Below, piece by piece: positions 50,420 through 62,619 of a stretch of 64,000 bases of DNA. Source of the stretch: RHKX01 sp963820055 (lineage in GTDB: Bacteria; Actinomycetota; Thermoleophilia; Solirubrobacterales; 70-9); contig CAWFYJ010000005.1 in assembly GCA_963820055.1 (NCBI GenBank), positions 499,953 through 563,952 of the forward strand, written 5' to 3'. A program made the position numbers and the translations under genes. The notes under the pieces were generated by a model. It saw nothing but the letters and a program-made list of their open reading frames with translations, was not told the DNA's origin and did not search any database. How positions within the stretch are numbered: the stretch's first letter is position 1; every line of letters starts with the position of its first letter.

Positions 50420-51612
50420 CCGGCGGCTCCAGCACCCCGGTCGGCATCGCCGCGTTCGATCGCGGCGACCAGCTCCATCCCGGCCTCGAGCGTCCGCCCG
50501 ACACCGTCGCGGTCGACGTTGGCATAGACGTCGGTGGGCCAGTGGAGGTTCGGGATCGAGCCGTCCTGGACGCTGATCGTCAGCGCCCTGCCGCCGGCGG
50601 CGTGGATCGGGCTGCTGTCGTAGGTCAGGCCGGCCGGCGAGTCCTCGGGCGCGATCCGCAGCTCCGGTCGCCGTGCCGCGACGCCGTCGGCGGCTGCGAT
50701 CAGACCCGCGTCGGCATCCCACTTCGTGATTACGCCCTCGCGACGCAGATACCTGACGCTACCCGGCCCGCCGACGTTGTCGAAGTTGAGGAACAGCCAG
50801 CCGTCGGTGTCGCGTGAGTCCCGGAAGGCGCGAGCGCCGAGCGTGCCCGATTCCTCGCATCCGGTGATCAGGACCACCACCCGGGTCGATTCGAGCGGCG
50901 CCGCGGCCAGGCGGGTCGCCAGAGCCGTCACGACCCCGCAACCGGAGGCGTTGTCGTTGGCCCCCGGGACGTCGACGCCCCGCACTTCCCGCTCCGCCAG
51001 GAGGCCAAGGCTTCCGAGGAGCGCGACGCGGATTCCAGTGAGGCCGCGGCGGATGGGACGGCTCCGCGCCGCGAACGGCTCGAGGGCCGCTTGGGCGAGC
51101 ACGAGGATGCTGTTGGCGGCGATCCAGCGGGTCATCCAGCCGACGAATCGCGGATCGAAGATCAGCCCGCTCCGCGAGGTGTCCATGTGGGCGACGAGGC
51201 AGAGGGTGCGGCGGGCCTCTCCCGACGGCTCGATCGCGGCAACCACGTTGCGGCTCGGACGCCGCGACAGCGCCTTCGTGAGCGGTGCTCGCAGCAGCGA
51301 CCCCTCGCTGACCAGCCCCGCCGCGGCGAGCCACGACGAGGCGATCCGCGCCAGGCGACGCCGGCCCATCAGCACCGGGGCAGCGGCGAGGCCGAGCACG
51401 ACCGCGAACGGGGCGGCAAACGTCGAGTAGCCCCGAAACGTCTCCGTCCCGGCATCGATGCCGGCCGAGCGCAGCCGGGCGACCAGCGCGTCGGCGGCCG
51501 CGCTCTCCCCCACGCCCGTCGGGCGCCGCGCTCCGATCCCCTCCGAGAGCTCGGCGATCACCGCCATCGCGTCCTCGAGTCCGCCGTCGACGATCGCTTC
51601 CGGGTCCGTCAC
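50416..51612 (-). CDS. M28 family metallopeptidase
   Basis: The 398-residue protein has the di-zinc ligand pattern of M28 aminopeptidases: HMDTSRSG, then GANDNASGCGVV, then ITGCEESGTLGAR, an Asp in FNFDNVGGPG, and a late His in GGRALTISVQDG..NLHWPTD. Two hydrophobic stretches near residues 70-90 and 165-185 may be membrane-associated. Its role is likely peptide turnover; specificity is unknown. GTG 51612 lies 6 nt after a TAGGAT -10. Confidence 0.88.
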   Translation of the reverse strand: MTDPEAIVDGGLEDAMAVIAELSEGIGARRPTGVGESAAADALVARLRSAGIDAGTETFRGYSTFAAPFAVVLGLAAAPVLMGRRRLARIASSWLAAAGLVSEGSLLRAPLTKALSRRPSRNVVAAIEPSGEARRTLCLVAHMDTSRSGLIFDPRFVGWMTRWIAANSILVLAQAALEPFAARSRPIRRGLTGIRVALLGSLGLLAEREVRGVDVPGANDNASGCGVVTALATRLAAAPLESTRVVVLITGCEESGTLGARAFRDSRDTDGWLFLNFDNVGGPGSVRYLRREGVITKWDADAGLIAAADGVAARRPELRIAPEDSPAGLTYDSSPIHAAGGRALTISVQDGSIPNLHWPTDVYANVDRDGVGRTLEAGMELVAAIERGDADRGAGAAG

Positions 51613-51618
51613 GCGGCC

Positions 51619-51652
51619 ATCCTAAGCGCCGGGCCTCCTGCCGCCCTACGAT
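51619..51652. promoter_or_regulatory. Divergent -10 elements (M28 peptidase / MFS transporter)
   Basis: Minus strand: TAGGAT (51624-51619), 6 nt before GTG 51612. Plus strand: TACGAT (51647-51652), 9 nt before ATG 51662. Neither gene has a Shine-Dalgarno sequence, so both are probably leaderless. Confidence 0.45.
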
Positions 51653-51661
51653 CCGCCCGGC

Positions 51662-53041
51662 ATGGATTCCCGAGGACTTCGCGTCACCGAGATCTGCCTG
51701 GCGCTGACCGTGGGCGTCGTTCTGGCCGACTCCTCGGTCGTGACCCTGGCGCTGCCGAGCATCCTCCGCGACTACGACGCGACCGTCTTCGGCGTCTCAT
51801 GGGTCCTGACCGCGTTCAACATCGTCCTGGCCGTGTCCATCCTCCCCTGCGTCCGGATCGCGCGCTCGCGCCCCCGCGCCGGGTGGGCGGCCGGCTTGGC
51901 GATCTTCGTCGCCGCATCCGTCGCCTGCGCAGCATCGGGCACCGCGACGGCGTTGATCGCCGGAAGGGTCGTCCAGGCCGCCGGCGGAGCGCTCGCCGTC
52001 GCCTGCGCGATCGAGCTCCTCGCCCGCCTGCGCGGCAGCCACCAGCTCGCCGCTCCAGGGTGGGGTGCGGCCGGGACCATCGGCATCGCAGTCGGACCGG
52101 CCGTCGGCGGTGTCCTCACCCAGCTGCTCGACTGGCAGTCGATCTTTCTCCTCCAGGTGCCGCTCCTGCTGCTCATCCCCGTCGCCACGACGCTGCGCCC
52201 CGCGCCGGCCGAGCCGGGACCGGGCGGCGCGCTCGACATCCGTCCCGAGGTGGCCCTTGGATTGCTCTCGGCGGGCCTGACCGGCGCACTCTTTCTCCTC
52301 GTCATCCTCCTAACCGAGGGTTGGGGGCTGTCGCCGATCGCGGCAGCGGCGACCGTTTCGGCGATCCCGGCCGCAACCCTGGCGGCCCGCTGGATCGCCC
52401 GCCGTGCCGGGCCTCCCGCCTCGGCCGCACTCGCGGGCGGAATCGCCGTTGCCGGCGGCCTTGCGGCCCTCGGAGTCCTGCCGGGCGAATCGTGGGCGCT
52501 GACCCTGCAGCCTCAGATCCTGATCGGAATCGGCCTCGCGCTCGCGCTGCCGGTGCTGACGATCGCTGCGCTCGGCGGCCGCGATCCCGATGGCTCCCGG
52601 GCCTCGGCCACGATCGCCGCCCGCCACGCGGGAATCGTCGTCGGGATCCTGATCCTCGCGCCGCTTCTCTCGGCCCAGCTGACCGCAAAACAGACCGAGG
52701 CGACCGACGCAGCCACGGCAGCCCTCCTCGACGCACCCCTGCCGGCCGACACGAAGGTATCGCTCGCCACGGCCCTCGGCGACCAGATCGAAGGTGCCGA
52801 CGGGAGACTTCCCGACATCGGGCCGGCTTTCGACTCCGTGGCGCCCGCCAGCGGAGACGAGGCGGCCTACTCGGCACTCCAGACCGACATCCAGGACCAG
52901 CTCGAAAGGGCGGCGACGAGCGCCTTCAGCTGGCCGTTCTTGGCCGCGGCCCTGCTCGCGGCCCTTGCGCTCGTCCCGATCGTTAGGCTCGGAGCCAGAA
53001 CCGGAGGCGCCCCATGGGTGATCGCAACCGAGCACCGCTGA
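51662..53041 (+). CDS. MFS transporter, DHA2-type efflux candidate
   Basis: The 459-residue protein has about a dozen hydrophobic segments. It opens with ALTVGVVLADSSVVTLALPSIL and VSWVLTAFNIVLAVSIL, the N-terminal pattern of DHA2 multidrug transporters. A polar loop of about 80 residues lies before the last membrane segment (QTEATDAATAALLDAPLPAD onwards). It is probably a proton-driven exporter; the substrate is unknown. It overlaps the next gene by 28 nt and likely forms an operon with it and the MMPL gene. Confidence 0.87.
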   Translation: MDSRGLRVTEICLALTVGVVLADSSVVTLALPSILRDYDATVFGVSWVLTAFNIVLAVSILPCVRIARSRPRAGWAAGLAIFVAASVACAASGTATALIAGRVVQAAGGALAVACAIELLARLRGSHQLAAPGWGAAGTIGIAVGPAVGGVLTQLLDWQSIFLLQVPLLLLIPVATTLRPAPAEPGPGGALDIRPEVALGLLSAGLTGALFLLVILLTEGWGLSPIAAAATVSAIPAATLAARWIARRAGPPASAALAGGIAVAGGLAALGVLPGESWALTLQPQILIGIGLALALPVLTIAALGGRDPDGSRASATIAARHAGIVVGILILAPLLSAQLTAKQTEATDAATAALLDAPLPADTKVSLATALGDQIEGADGRLPDIGPAFDSVAPASGDEAAYSALQTDIQDQLERAATSAFSWPFLAAALLAALALVPIVRLGARTGGAPWVIATEHR

Positions 53042-53568
53042 TCGCCCTGGCGGCATCGATCGGGCTGATCGCCGTCTACATCGCCTTCGGCGGCGGCAGC
53101 TACACACCCGCCGCCACGGCTGATCCATGCGAGATGCGCGACCCGAGCGTGCTCGAGGATCGCGCCCTCTTCGACGGAATCGCGCTGTCGGCGCTCGACG
53201 GCGCCGCCTGCCAGCTCCACGTCAGCCGCGAGGAGCTCACCCTCGCCCTGGCCGACCCGCAGGCGACCGATGACTTCGCAGCCGCCCACGACATCGATTC
53301 CGCCGCAGTCGACGACGCCGTCAGGGCGGGCCTCGAGCGCGCCGTCGACGACGCAGCCGCAGCCGGGAAGATCGACGGGGTCACCGAGACGATCCTCCGT
53401 CAGGTGGCGCGATATGCACCCGTGGGTCCCGCGATCAGCGGGCTGCAGGCCCTCTCCGACGATGACTCCGTCCAGGGCCTCCTCGAGCAGCTCGGCGGCA
53501 TCACTGACCTGCAGATACCCGGGCTCGGCAGCGTCGATACGGGCGACCTCGACCAGCTCTTTCCCTGA
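53014..53568 (+). CDS. Single-pass membrane-anchored protein of unknown function
   Basis: The 184-residue protein has one N-terminal membrane segment (APLIALAASIGLIAVYIAF) and an extracytoplasmic part. Two Cys residues there (DPCEMRD and AACQLH) could form a disulfide. Helical Ala/Asp-rich segments follow, with a short C-terminal helix ending TGDLDQLFP. I do not recognise the family. It overlaps the MFS gene by 28 nt and lies 9 nt before the MMPL gene, which suggests an accessory subunit of an export system. Confidence 0.72.
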   Translation: MGDRNRAPLIALAASIGLIAVYIAFGGGSYTPAATADPCEMRDPSVLEDRALFDGIALSALDGAACQLHVSREELTLALADPQATDDFAAAHDIDSAAVDDAVRAGLERAVDDAAAAGKIDGVTETILRQVARYAPVGPAISGLQALSDDDSVQGLLEQLGGITDLQIPGLGSVDTGDLDQLFP

Positions 53569-53577
53569 GGGCCGATC

Positions 53578-55791
53578 GTGGGGGGACTCGCGCGTGTGCT
53601 CATCCGCGGCCGCTATGTCGTCATAGCAGCCTGGATCGGGATCGCCCTGGGAACGGCGTTCCTGCTGCCCGACGTGAAGTCGGCCGACTCAGGATCGCTC
53701 GGTGACCTGGTCGCAACCGACGCAGACGCGATCGAGGCCGAGAAGGCATCGATCGAGCTGTTCCGGTTTCCGGTTCTCAGCCGGACGCTGATCGTCCAGC
53801 ACGACGACCGCGGGCTGTCACGGGCCGCCGAGGCGCGCGTCTACAGGCGGGCGGCCGCGATCACACGCGGCGACTACCCCGGCCTCGAGTCGATCCCGTT
53901 CGCGATACCGCTGACGAGCGACCTGCCCGGTGGGGCCTCGATACCCGGCGGAACGGTGTCGGGCCGGCCGACCACCGCAGTCACCTTCCTCTTCTACCCC
54001 CCGGAGATCGGACCCGAGGGACGCACCGGCCTTGCGGAACGACTGATCGCCAGGCACATCGGCAGCCCCGGCGACGGAGACGTCGGCCTGACGGGGGCGG
54101 TCCCGGCCCGTGCCGAGCAGATCCGCGGCATCACCGACGCCCTCCCGCTGGTCGAGCTGGCAACCATCCTCGTCGTGAGCCTCGCGGTCGGCCTCCACTA
54201 CCGATCGCTTGGGGCGCCGTTGTTGAACATGGCGGCGGTTGGCCTCGTCTACTTCGTCTCGGTCCATCTCACGGGCGGTCTCGGGCGCCTCGTCGGGATC
54301 GGCGTCCCCGAGGAGGTCGAGCCGGTGATGGTGGCATTGCTATTCGGAATCGTCACCGACTACTCCATTTTCTTCATCTCGAGGTTTCGCCGCCTGCTGG
54401 CGGAGCGGTCTCCGGACGAGGCAGCGACGAAGGCCACGGCGGACCTGCTCCCGACGATCGTCGCCGCGGGCCTCTCGGTCGCACTCGCCTCGGGGGCCCT
54501 GGTCGCAGCCCAACTGGATTTCTTCCGCGCGTTTGGACCCGGAATGGCGATCTCCGTCCTCGTTGCGCTGGCAGTCGTGACCACGTTCGTGCCGGCCTGC
54601 CTCGCGATCGCCGGCAAACGACTCTTCTGGCCCGATCTGCCCGCCCCCGGCCTCGCCCGGGCGGCCCGGGGGCGGATCGGCGCGATTTCCGACCGGGTCT
54701 TCGAGCTCCCGTTCCGCAAGCCGATGCTCACCGCGGTGGTCGTCTCGATCCCGCTCCTGATCCTGGCCCTGGCGACCACCCGCCTCGAGCTCGGAAACAC
54801 CCTGATCACCGGGCTGCCCGGTGACTCCGAGCCCCGTCGTGCGCTCGGTCTCGTCAAATCGGGGTTCGTACCCGGCATCGCCTCCCCGGTCATGATCCTC
54901 ATCGAAGGCGAAGGTGTAGGTGAGCAGGAGAGGCACCTGCGTCGGCTTCAGCGGGAGCTCGAGGATCGCGATCGGATCGCGTCGGTCGTCGGACCCGACG
55001 AGATCCTCGGCTCAGCCCAGGGGCTCGGAGCAATCGCCTCTCCCCAGGGCGACGCGGTGCGCTATCTGTCGATTCTCGACGTCAACCCGCTCGGCAGTCG
55101 CGCGATCGCAGCAATCACCGCGCTCAAGGCTGATCTCCCTGGAATGCTCGAGCGCGCGGGCCTCGACGGAGCCGCCTGGCGAATAGCAGGGGACAGCGCG
55201 ATCGCCGAGGAAACCGTCAACAAGACGACCGCGGATCTCGCCCGAGTGGTCCCGCTCGCGTCGCTGGCCGTCTTTGTCGTATTGGCGGTGTTTCTGCGGG
55301 CGCTCGCAGCGCCCGTCTATCTCGTCGGGGCCTCGTTGTTCGCGCTCGCCGCGAGCCTCGGTCTGACCGTCATCGTCTTCCAGTACGTGCTCGGCTACGG
55401 AGAGCTGAGCTTCTACGTCCCCTTCGCGGGAATAGTGCTGCTGATCGCCCTCGGGTCCGACTACAACGTCTATCTCGTCGGGCGGGTCTGGTCGGAGGCA
55501 CGGACACGGCCGTTCCCGACCGCGGTCCGAGTCGCCTCGTCGCGTGCGAGGCAGGCGATCACGGTTGCCGGCCTCGTTCTCGCCGCCAGCTTTGCGCTGC
55601 TGGCCATCGTCCCGCTTCGACCGTTTCGCGAGCTCGCATTCTTACTCGCCGGCGGCCTGCTCATCGACGCCTTCGTGGTCCGCAGCATCCTCGCACCGGC
55701 GTTGATCATGATCGCCGGCGAGCGAAGCGCCTGGCCGCGCCGCTCACTGCGGCGCGACGACTCACAACCCGCAACGGCCGCGAACGACTGA
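53578..55791 (+). CDS. MMPL/RND family membrane transporter
   Basis: The 737-residue protein is a two-repeat MMPL/RND exporter. A first membrane helix (YVVIAAWIGIALGTAFLL), a large extracytoplasmic porter loop and five helices are repeated. Each half has the proton-relay motif GxxxDY: LFGIVTDYSIFF and IALGSDYNVYL. MMPL proteins export lipids or hydrophobic compounds in actinobacteria; the cargo here is unknown. GTG 53578 is the start. It ends close to the rRNA operon terminator, which may also stop this transcript. Confidence 0.92.
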   Translation: MGGLARVLIRGRYVVIAAWIGIALGTAFLLPDVKSADSGSLGDLVATDADAIEAEKASIELFRFPVLSRTLIVQHDDRGLSRAAEARVYRRAAAITRGDYPGLESIPFAIPLTSDLPGGASIPGGTVSGRPTTAVTFLFYPPEIGPEGRTGLAERLIARHIGSPGDGDVGLTGAVPARAEQIRGITDALPLVELATILVVSLAVGLHYRSLGAPLLNMAAVGLVYFVSVHLTGGLGRLVGIGVPEEVEPVMVALLFGIVTDYSIFFISRFRRLLAERSPDEAATKATADLLPTIVAAGLSVALASGALVAAQLDFFRAFGPGMAISVLVALAVVTTFVPACLAIAGKRLFWPDLPAPGLARAARGRIGAISDRVFELPFRKPMLTAVVVSIPLLILALATTRLELGNTLITGLPGDSEPRRALGLVKSGFVPGIASPVMILIEGEGVGEQERHLRRLQRELEDRDRIASVVGPDEILGSAQGLGAIASPQGDAVRYLSILDVNPLGSRAIAAITALKADLPGMLERAGLDGAAWRIAGDSAIAEETVNKTTADLARVVPLASLAVFVVLAVFLRALAAPVYLVGASLFALAASLGLTVIVFQYVLGYGELSFYVPFAGIVLLIALGSDYNVYLVGRVWSEARTRPFPTAVRVASSRARQAITVAGLVLAASFALLAIVPLRPFRELAFLLAGGLLIDAFVVRSILAPALIMIAGERSAWPRRSLRRDDSQPATAAND

Positions 55792-55798
55792 GGGAACG

Positions 55799-55830
55799 AA
55801 AAAAGCCGCTCCAGCTGTGCTGAAGCGGCT
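55799..55830 (-). terminator. rRNA operon terminator
   Basis: On the minus strand the stem AGCCGCT/AGCGGCT, with a 13-nt loop, is followed by TTTTTT, directly after 5S rRNA. The reverse orientation has only CAAATCGTTT, so termination of the MMPL transcript is possible but weaker. Confidence 0.9.
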
Positions 55831-55845
55831 CAAATCGTTTCGGTA

Positions 55846-55964
55846 AGGACCGGCGGCGACCTACTCTCCCAGGCGGTTTCCCACCAAGTACCATCGGCGC
55901 AGAGGGGCTTAACGGCTCTGTTCGGAATGGGAAGAGGTGTATCCCCCTCGCTATTGCCACCGAA
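55846..55964 (-). rRNA. rrf: 5S ribosomal RNA
   Basis: The minus strand contains the typical 5S core: GATACACC, CCCATTCCGAACAG, a GTTAAGCCCC region and GGGAGAGTAGG near the 3' end. The ends pair to form helix I. Length is about 119 nt; the ends are set by homology and may be off by a few bases. It is the last gene of the operon. Confidence 0.95.
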
Positions 55965-56032
55965 ATCGGTAGGGCCCGCGCAGGCGGCCCGTTCGCCATG
56001 CCGGCGAACGGAACGCCTCGCCGTCCGGCAAG

Positions 56033-56047
56033 GCTTGAAAACTGCAC
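56033..56047 (-). promoter_or_regulatory. 3' arm of the 23S processing stem
   Basis: These 15 bases are perfectly complementary to 59154-59168 on the other side of 23S. In the precursor RNA they would close a long stem around 23S for RNase III-type processing. Confidence 0.75.
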
Positions 56048-56074
56048 GCAAGCCAACTGAAGGTAAAAAGAAAA

Positions 56075-59079
<3,005 letters not shown>

Positions 59080-59365
59080 CGGTGAGCTCATCGGCGTTTG
59101 CATAATTCACCGATGAGGTTCTTATTACCCATCATTTCTTAATGTTGGCCATTGTGCAGTTTTCAAGCTTCGCTGAGGACGACCGGCGGGGGCTTCCCGC
59201 CACGCGGTCCCTGAGAACTGAGCAGCGCTTCGGCAGGAGCACAAGGCTCCTGCGCAATCGAGTCCGGTCGACGTTTCAGGATCGCCGGCAGACACTTCGT
59301 CTGTCGACGGACTCCTGGCTCCTTCCCGAGACGAATCTCGAGTAGGAGCCGTTTAGAGCTCCCTA
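59080..59365 (-). other. 16S-23S spacer with processing stems, no tRNA
   Basis: The 286-nt spacer has no tRNA-like cloverleaf, as usual in actinobacteria. 59154-59168 pairs with 56033-56047 around 23S. 59213-59228 pairs with 61127-61142 (15 of 16) around 16S. Two further local hairpins (for example GGAGCACAAGGCTCC region at 59236) are visible. Confidence 0.8.
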
Positions 59366-60912
<1,547 letters not shown>

Positions 60913-61243
60913 AAAGTGACTCGAGGGGTTTCAATCCCCGCCACGGGTCAATGTGACGAGGCTCCTCTGTCTTACTGAGAGTGTCATGCGTCTTGGCTAA
61001 TTGGCCGCCGCTTACACGGGCGACGACCGACATGACAGGTTTCATGTTTATGCCCGGTCGCGCCGCTGGCGACGGACCGGGTCTGGACTCGATGCATCTC
61101 GGAGATCCGAAGATCTCCAGATACATGCGCTGCTCAGTTTTCAAAGACCGTCGCGCTCCGGCGGCGGGGGATTCCCGGGGCCGGAACGGCACGCCTACAA
61201 GGCGGCCGCGCACTATAGCGATCTCGACGGCTCGGCTGTCCAA
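60913..61243 (-). promoter_or_regulatory. rRNA operon leader and candidate promoter
   Basis: TATAGT (61212-61217, minus strand) is a good -10, with TGGACA at 61237-61242 as a -35 at a long 19-bp spacing. The 300-nt leader contains the 16S processing arm (61127-61142) and a GGAGATC/GATCTCC hairpin. It overlaps the end of tyrS. No ORF in the leader looks coding. Confidence 0.55.
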
Positions 61244-62458
61244 CCGGCCCGCGGCCGGATCGCGATCAGTCGGTCGCGATCCTGCGCGAAGCGGCGCTTG
61301 CCGAGCTGGATCACGTGGCCGGCGAGCTCCGCGCTCGGGCACGTCGAGGCGATCGGGCCGGAACCGGCTCGCCGTCGATCCGGACCGCCGCCCTGGGCGA
61401 TCAGCCGCCGCGCCTCGCTGCCGCTGACGCCGAAGGCCTCGCGGAGCAGCACGGGCAGGTGGACGTCGCCGCCGATCGCGATCCGGTGGATCGGTGAGGT
61501 CGGCGGGGATCTCGCGGTCGCTGGTGGATGCTGGTTGAAGCGGGCCTCGGCCTCCGCCCCGCTCCCCGAGCCGGCGAACCGATCGCAGATCCGCCTGGCG
61601 AAGTCGCGCTTCGCCTCGTTCGGGTGGCGAGCCTCGTCGAGCTCCTCGCCGAGCAGCAGCTCCCAGTACAGGGGCATCGCGTCGTCGGGGACGCTCATCA
61701 GCTTCCCGAAGATCTCCGCGGCGGGCTCGGTGACGCCGACGTAGTTGCCGAGCGACTTGCTCATCTTCCGGACGCCGTCGGTGCCGGGGAGGATCGGCAT
61801 GGTCATGACGATCTGCGGCTCCTTGCCGAACGACGCTCTGCACGTCGCGGCCGAACAGGAGGTTGAACTTCTGCTCGGTTCCGCCGAGCTCGACGTCGGC
61901 CTCGACGGCGACCGAGTCGTAGCCCTGCAGGACCGGGTAGAGGAGCTCGAGCAGCGAGATCGGCTCGGCCGCGGCCATCCGGTTGCTGAAGTCGTCGCGC
62001 TCGAGCAGGCGGGCGACGGTGAAGCGGCGGGCGAGCCCGAACAGCTCGGCGCTCGGCATGTCGAGCCACTCGCTGTTGTATCTGACCTCGGTCAGCGTCC
62101 GGATCGAGGATCTTGAAGGCCTGCTCCTGGAACGTCTGCGCGTTGGCGGTCGATCTCCTCGGCGCTGAGCTCGGCCGCAGCGCCGAGCGCCCGCTCGGGT
62201 CGCCGACCCGGGCCGTGTAGTCGCCGATGATCATCACGGCGACGTGTGCCCGGCGCGCCTGGAACTGGCGGAGCTTCTCGAGCACGACGACGTGTCCGAG
62301 GTGGATGTCGGGGGCCGTCGGGTCGATCCCGAGCTTGACCCGCAGCGGCTGTCCCGCTGGCAAGGCGCCGCTCGAGCTCGCCGGCGGGCAGCACGTCGAC
62401 CGTCCCGAGGGTCAGGCCGGAGATCGTCTTCTGCCTCCTCGAGGCCGGATTGCCGCAT
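61213..62458 (-). CDS. tyrS: Tyrosyl-tRNA synthetase, broken by about seven frameshifts
   Basis: The parts read, in different frames: MRQSGLEEAEDDLRPD, VDVLPAGELERRLAS, VKLGIDPTAPDIHLGHVVVL (HIGH motif), VMIIGDYTARVGDPSGRSAL, NAQTFQEQAFKILDPD, MPSAELFGLARRFTVARLL, ELGGTEQKFNLLFGRDVQ, DGVRKMSKSLGNYVG (KMSKS), and the S4-like tail LLREAFGVSGSEARRLIAQ. Together they make a full-length TyrRS, an essential enzyme. Dense single-base shifts in a conserved gene next to a similarly damaged PBP gene suggest poor consensus quality rather than a pseudogene. A TAGCAT -10 lies 8 nt before ATG 62458. Confidence 0.88.
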
Positions 62459-62466
62459 CGGCGCCA

Positions 62467-62472
62467 ATGCTA
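62467..62472 (-). promoter_or_regulatory. -10 hexamer of tyrS (leaderless)
   Basis: TAGCAT on the minus strand ends 8 nt before ATG 62458, with no Shine-Dalgarno sequence. The rest of the divergent gap to 62620 shows nothing recognisable. Confidence 0.45.
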
Positions 62473-62619
62473 GACTCACGCGTCGCCCGGGGGCGCACGG
62501 AAGCGCAGGTGGGACGTCAGGCAGCCAACTGCATCAGAGCCACGATCGTCGCGCCGGACGGCGCCTGCTCGGTTCGACGGCCTCGACGCTCGCAGCCGAA
62601 CCCCGGCCTCATCTCTTCG

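Noticed and set aside
50108..50722. Minus-strand open frame opposite the small ORF and the end of the M28 gene
   Set aside because: Arg/Gly-rich shadow frame overlapping the M28 gene; no motif.
59080..59365. tRNA-Ile/Ala in the 16S-23S spacer
   Set aside because: No cloverleaf or anticodon arm could be found in either direction; only processing stems.
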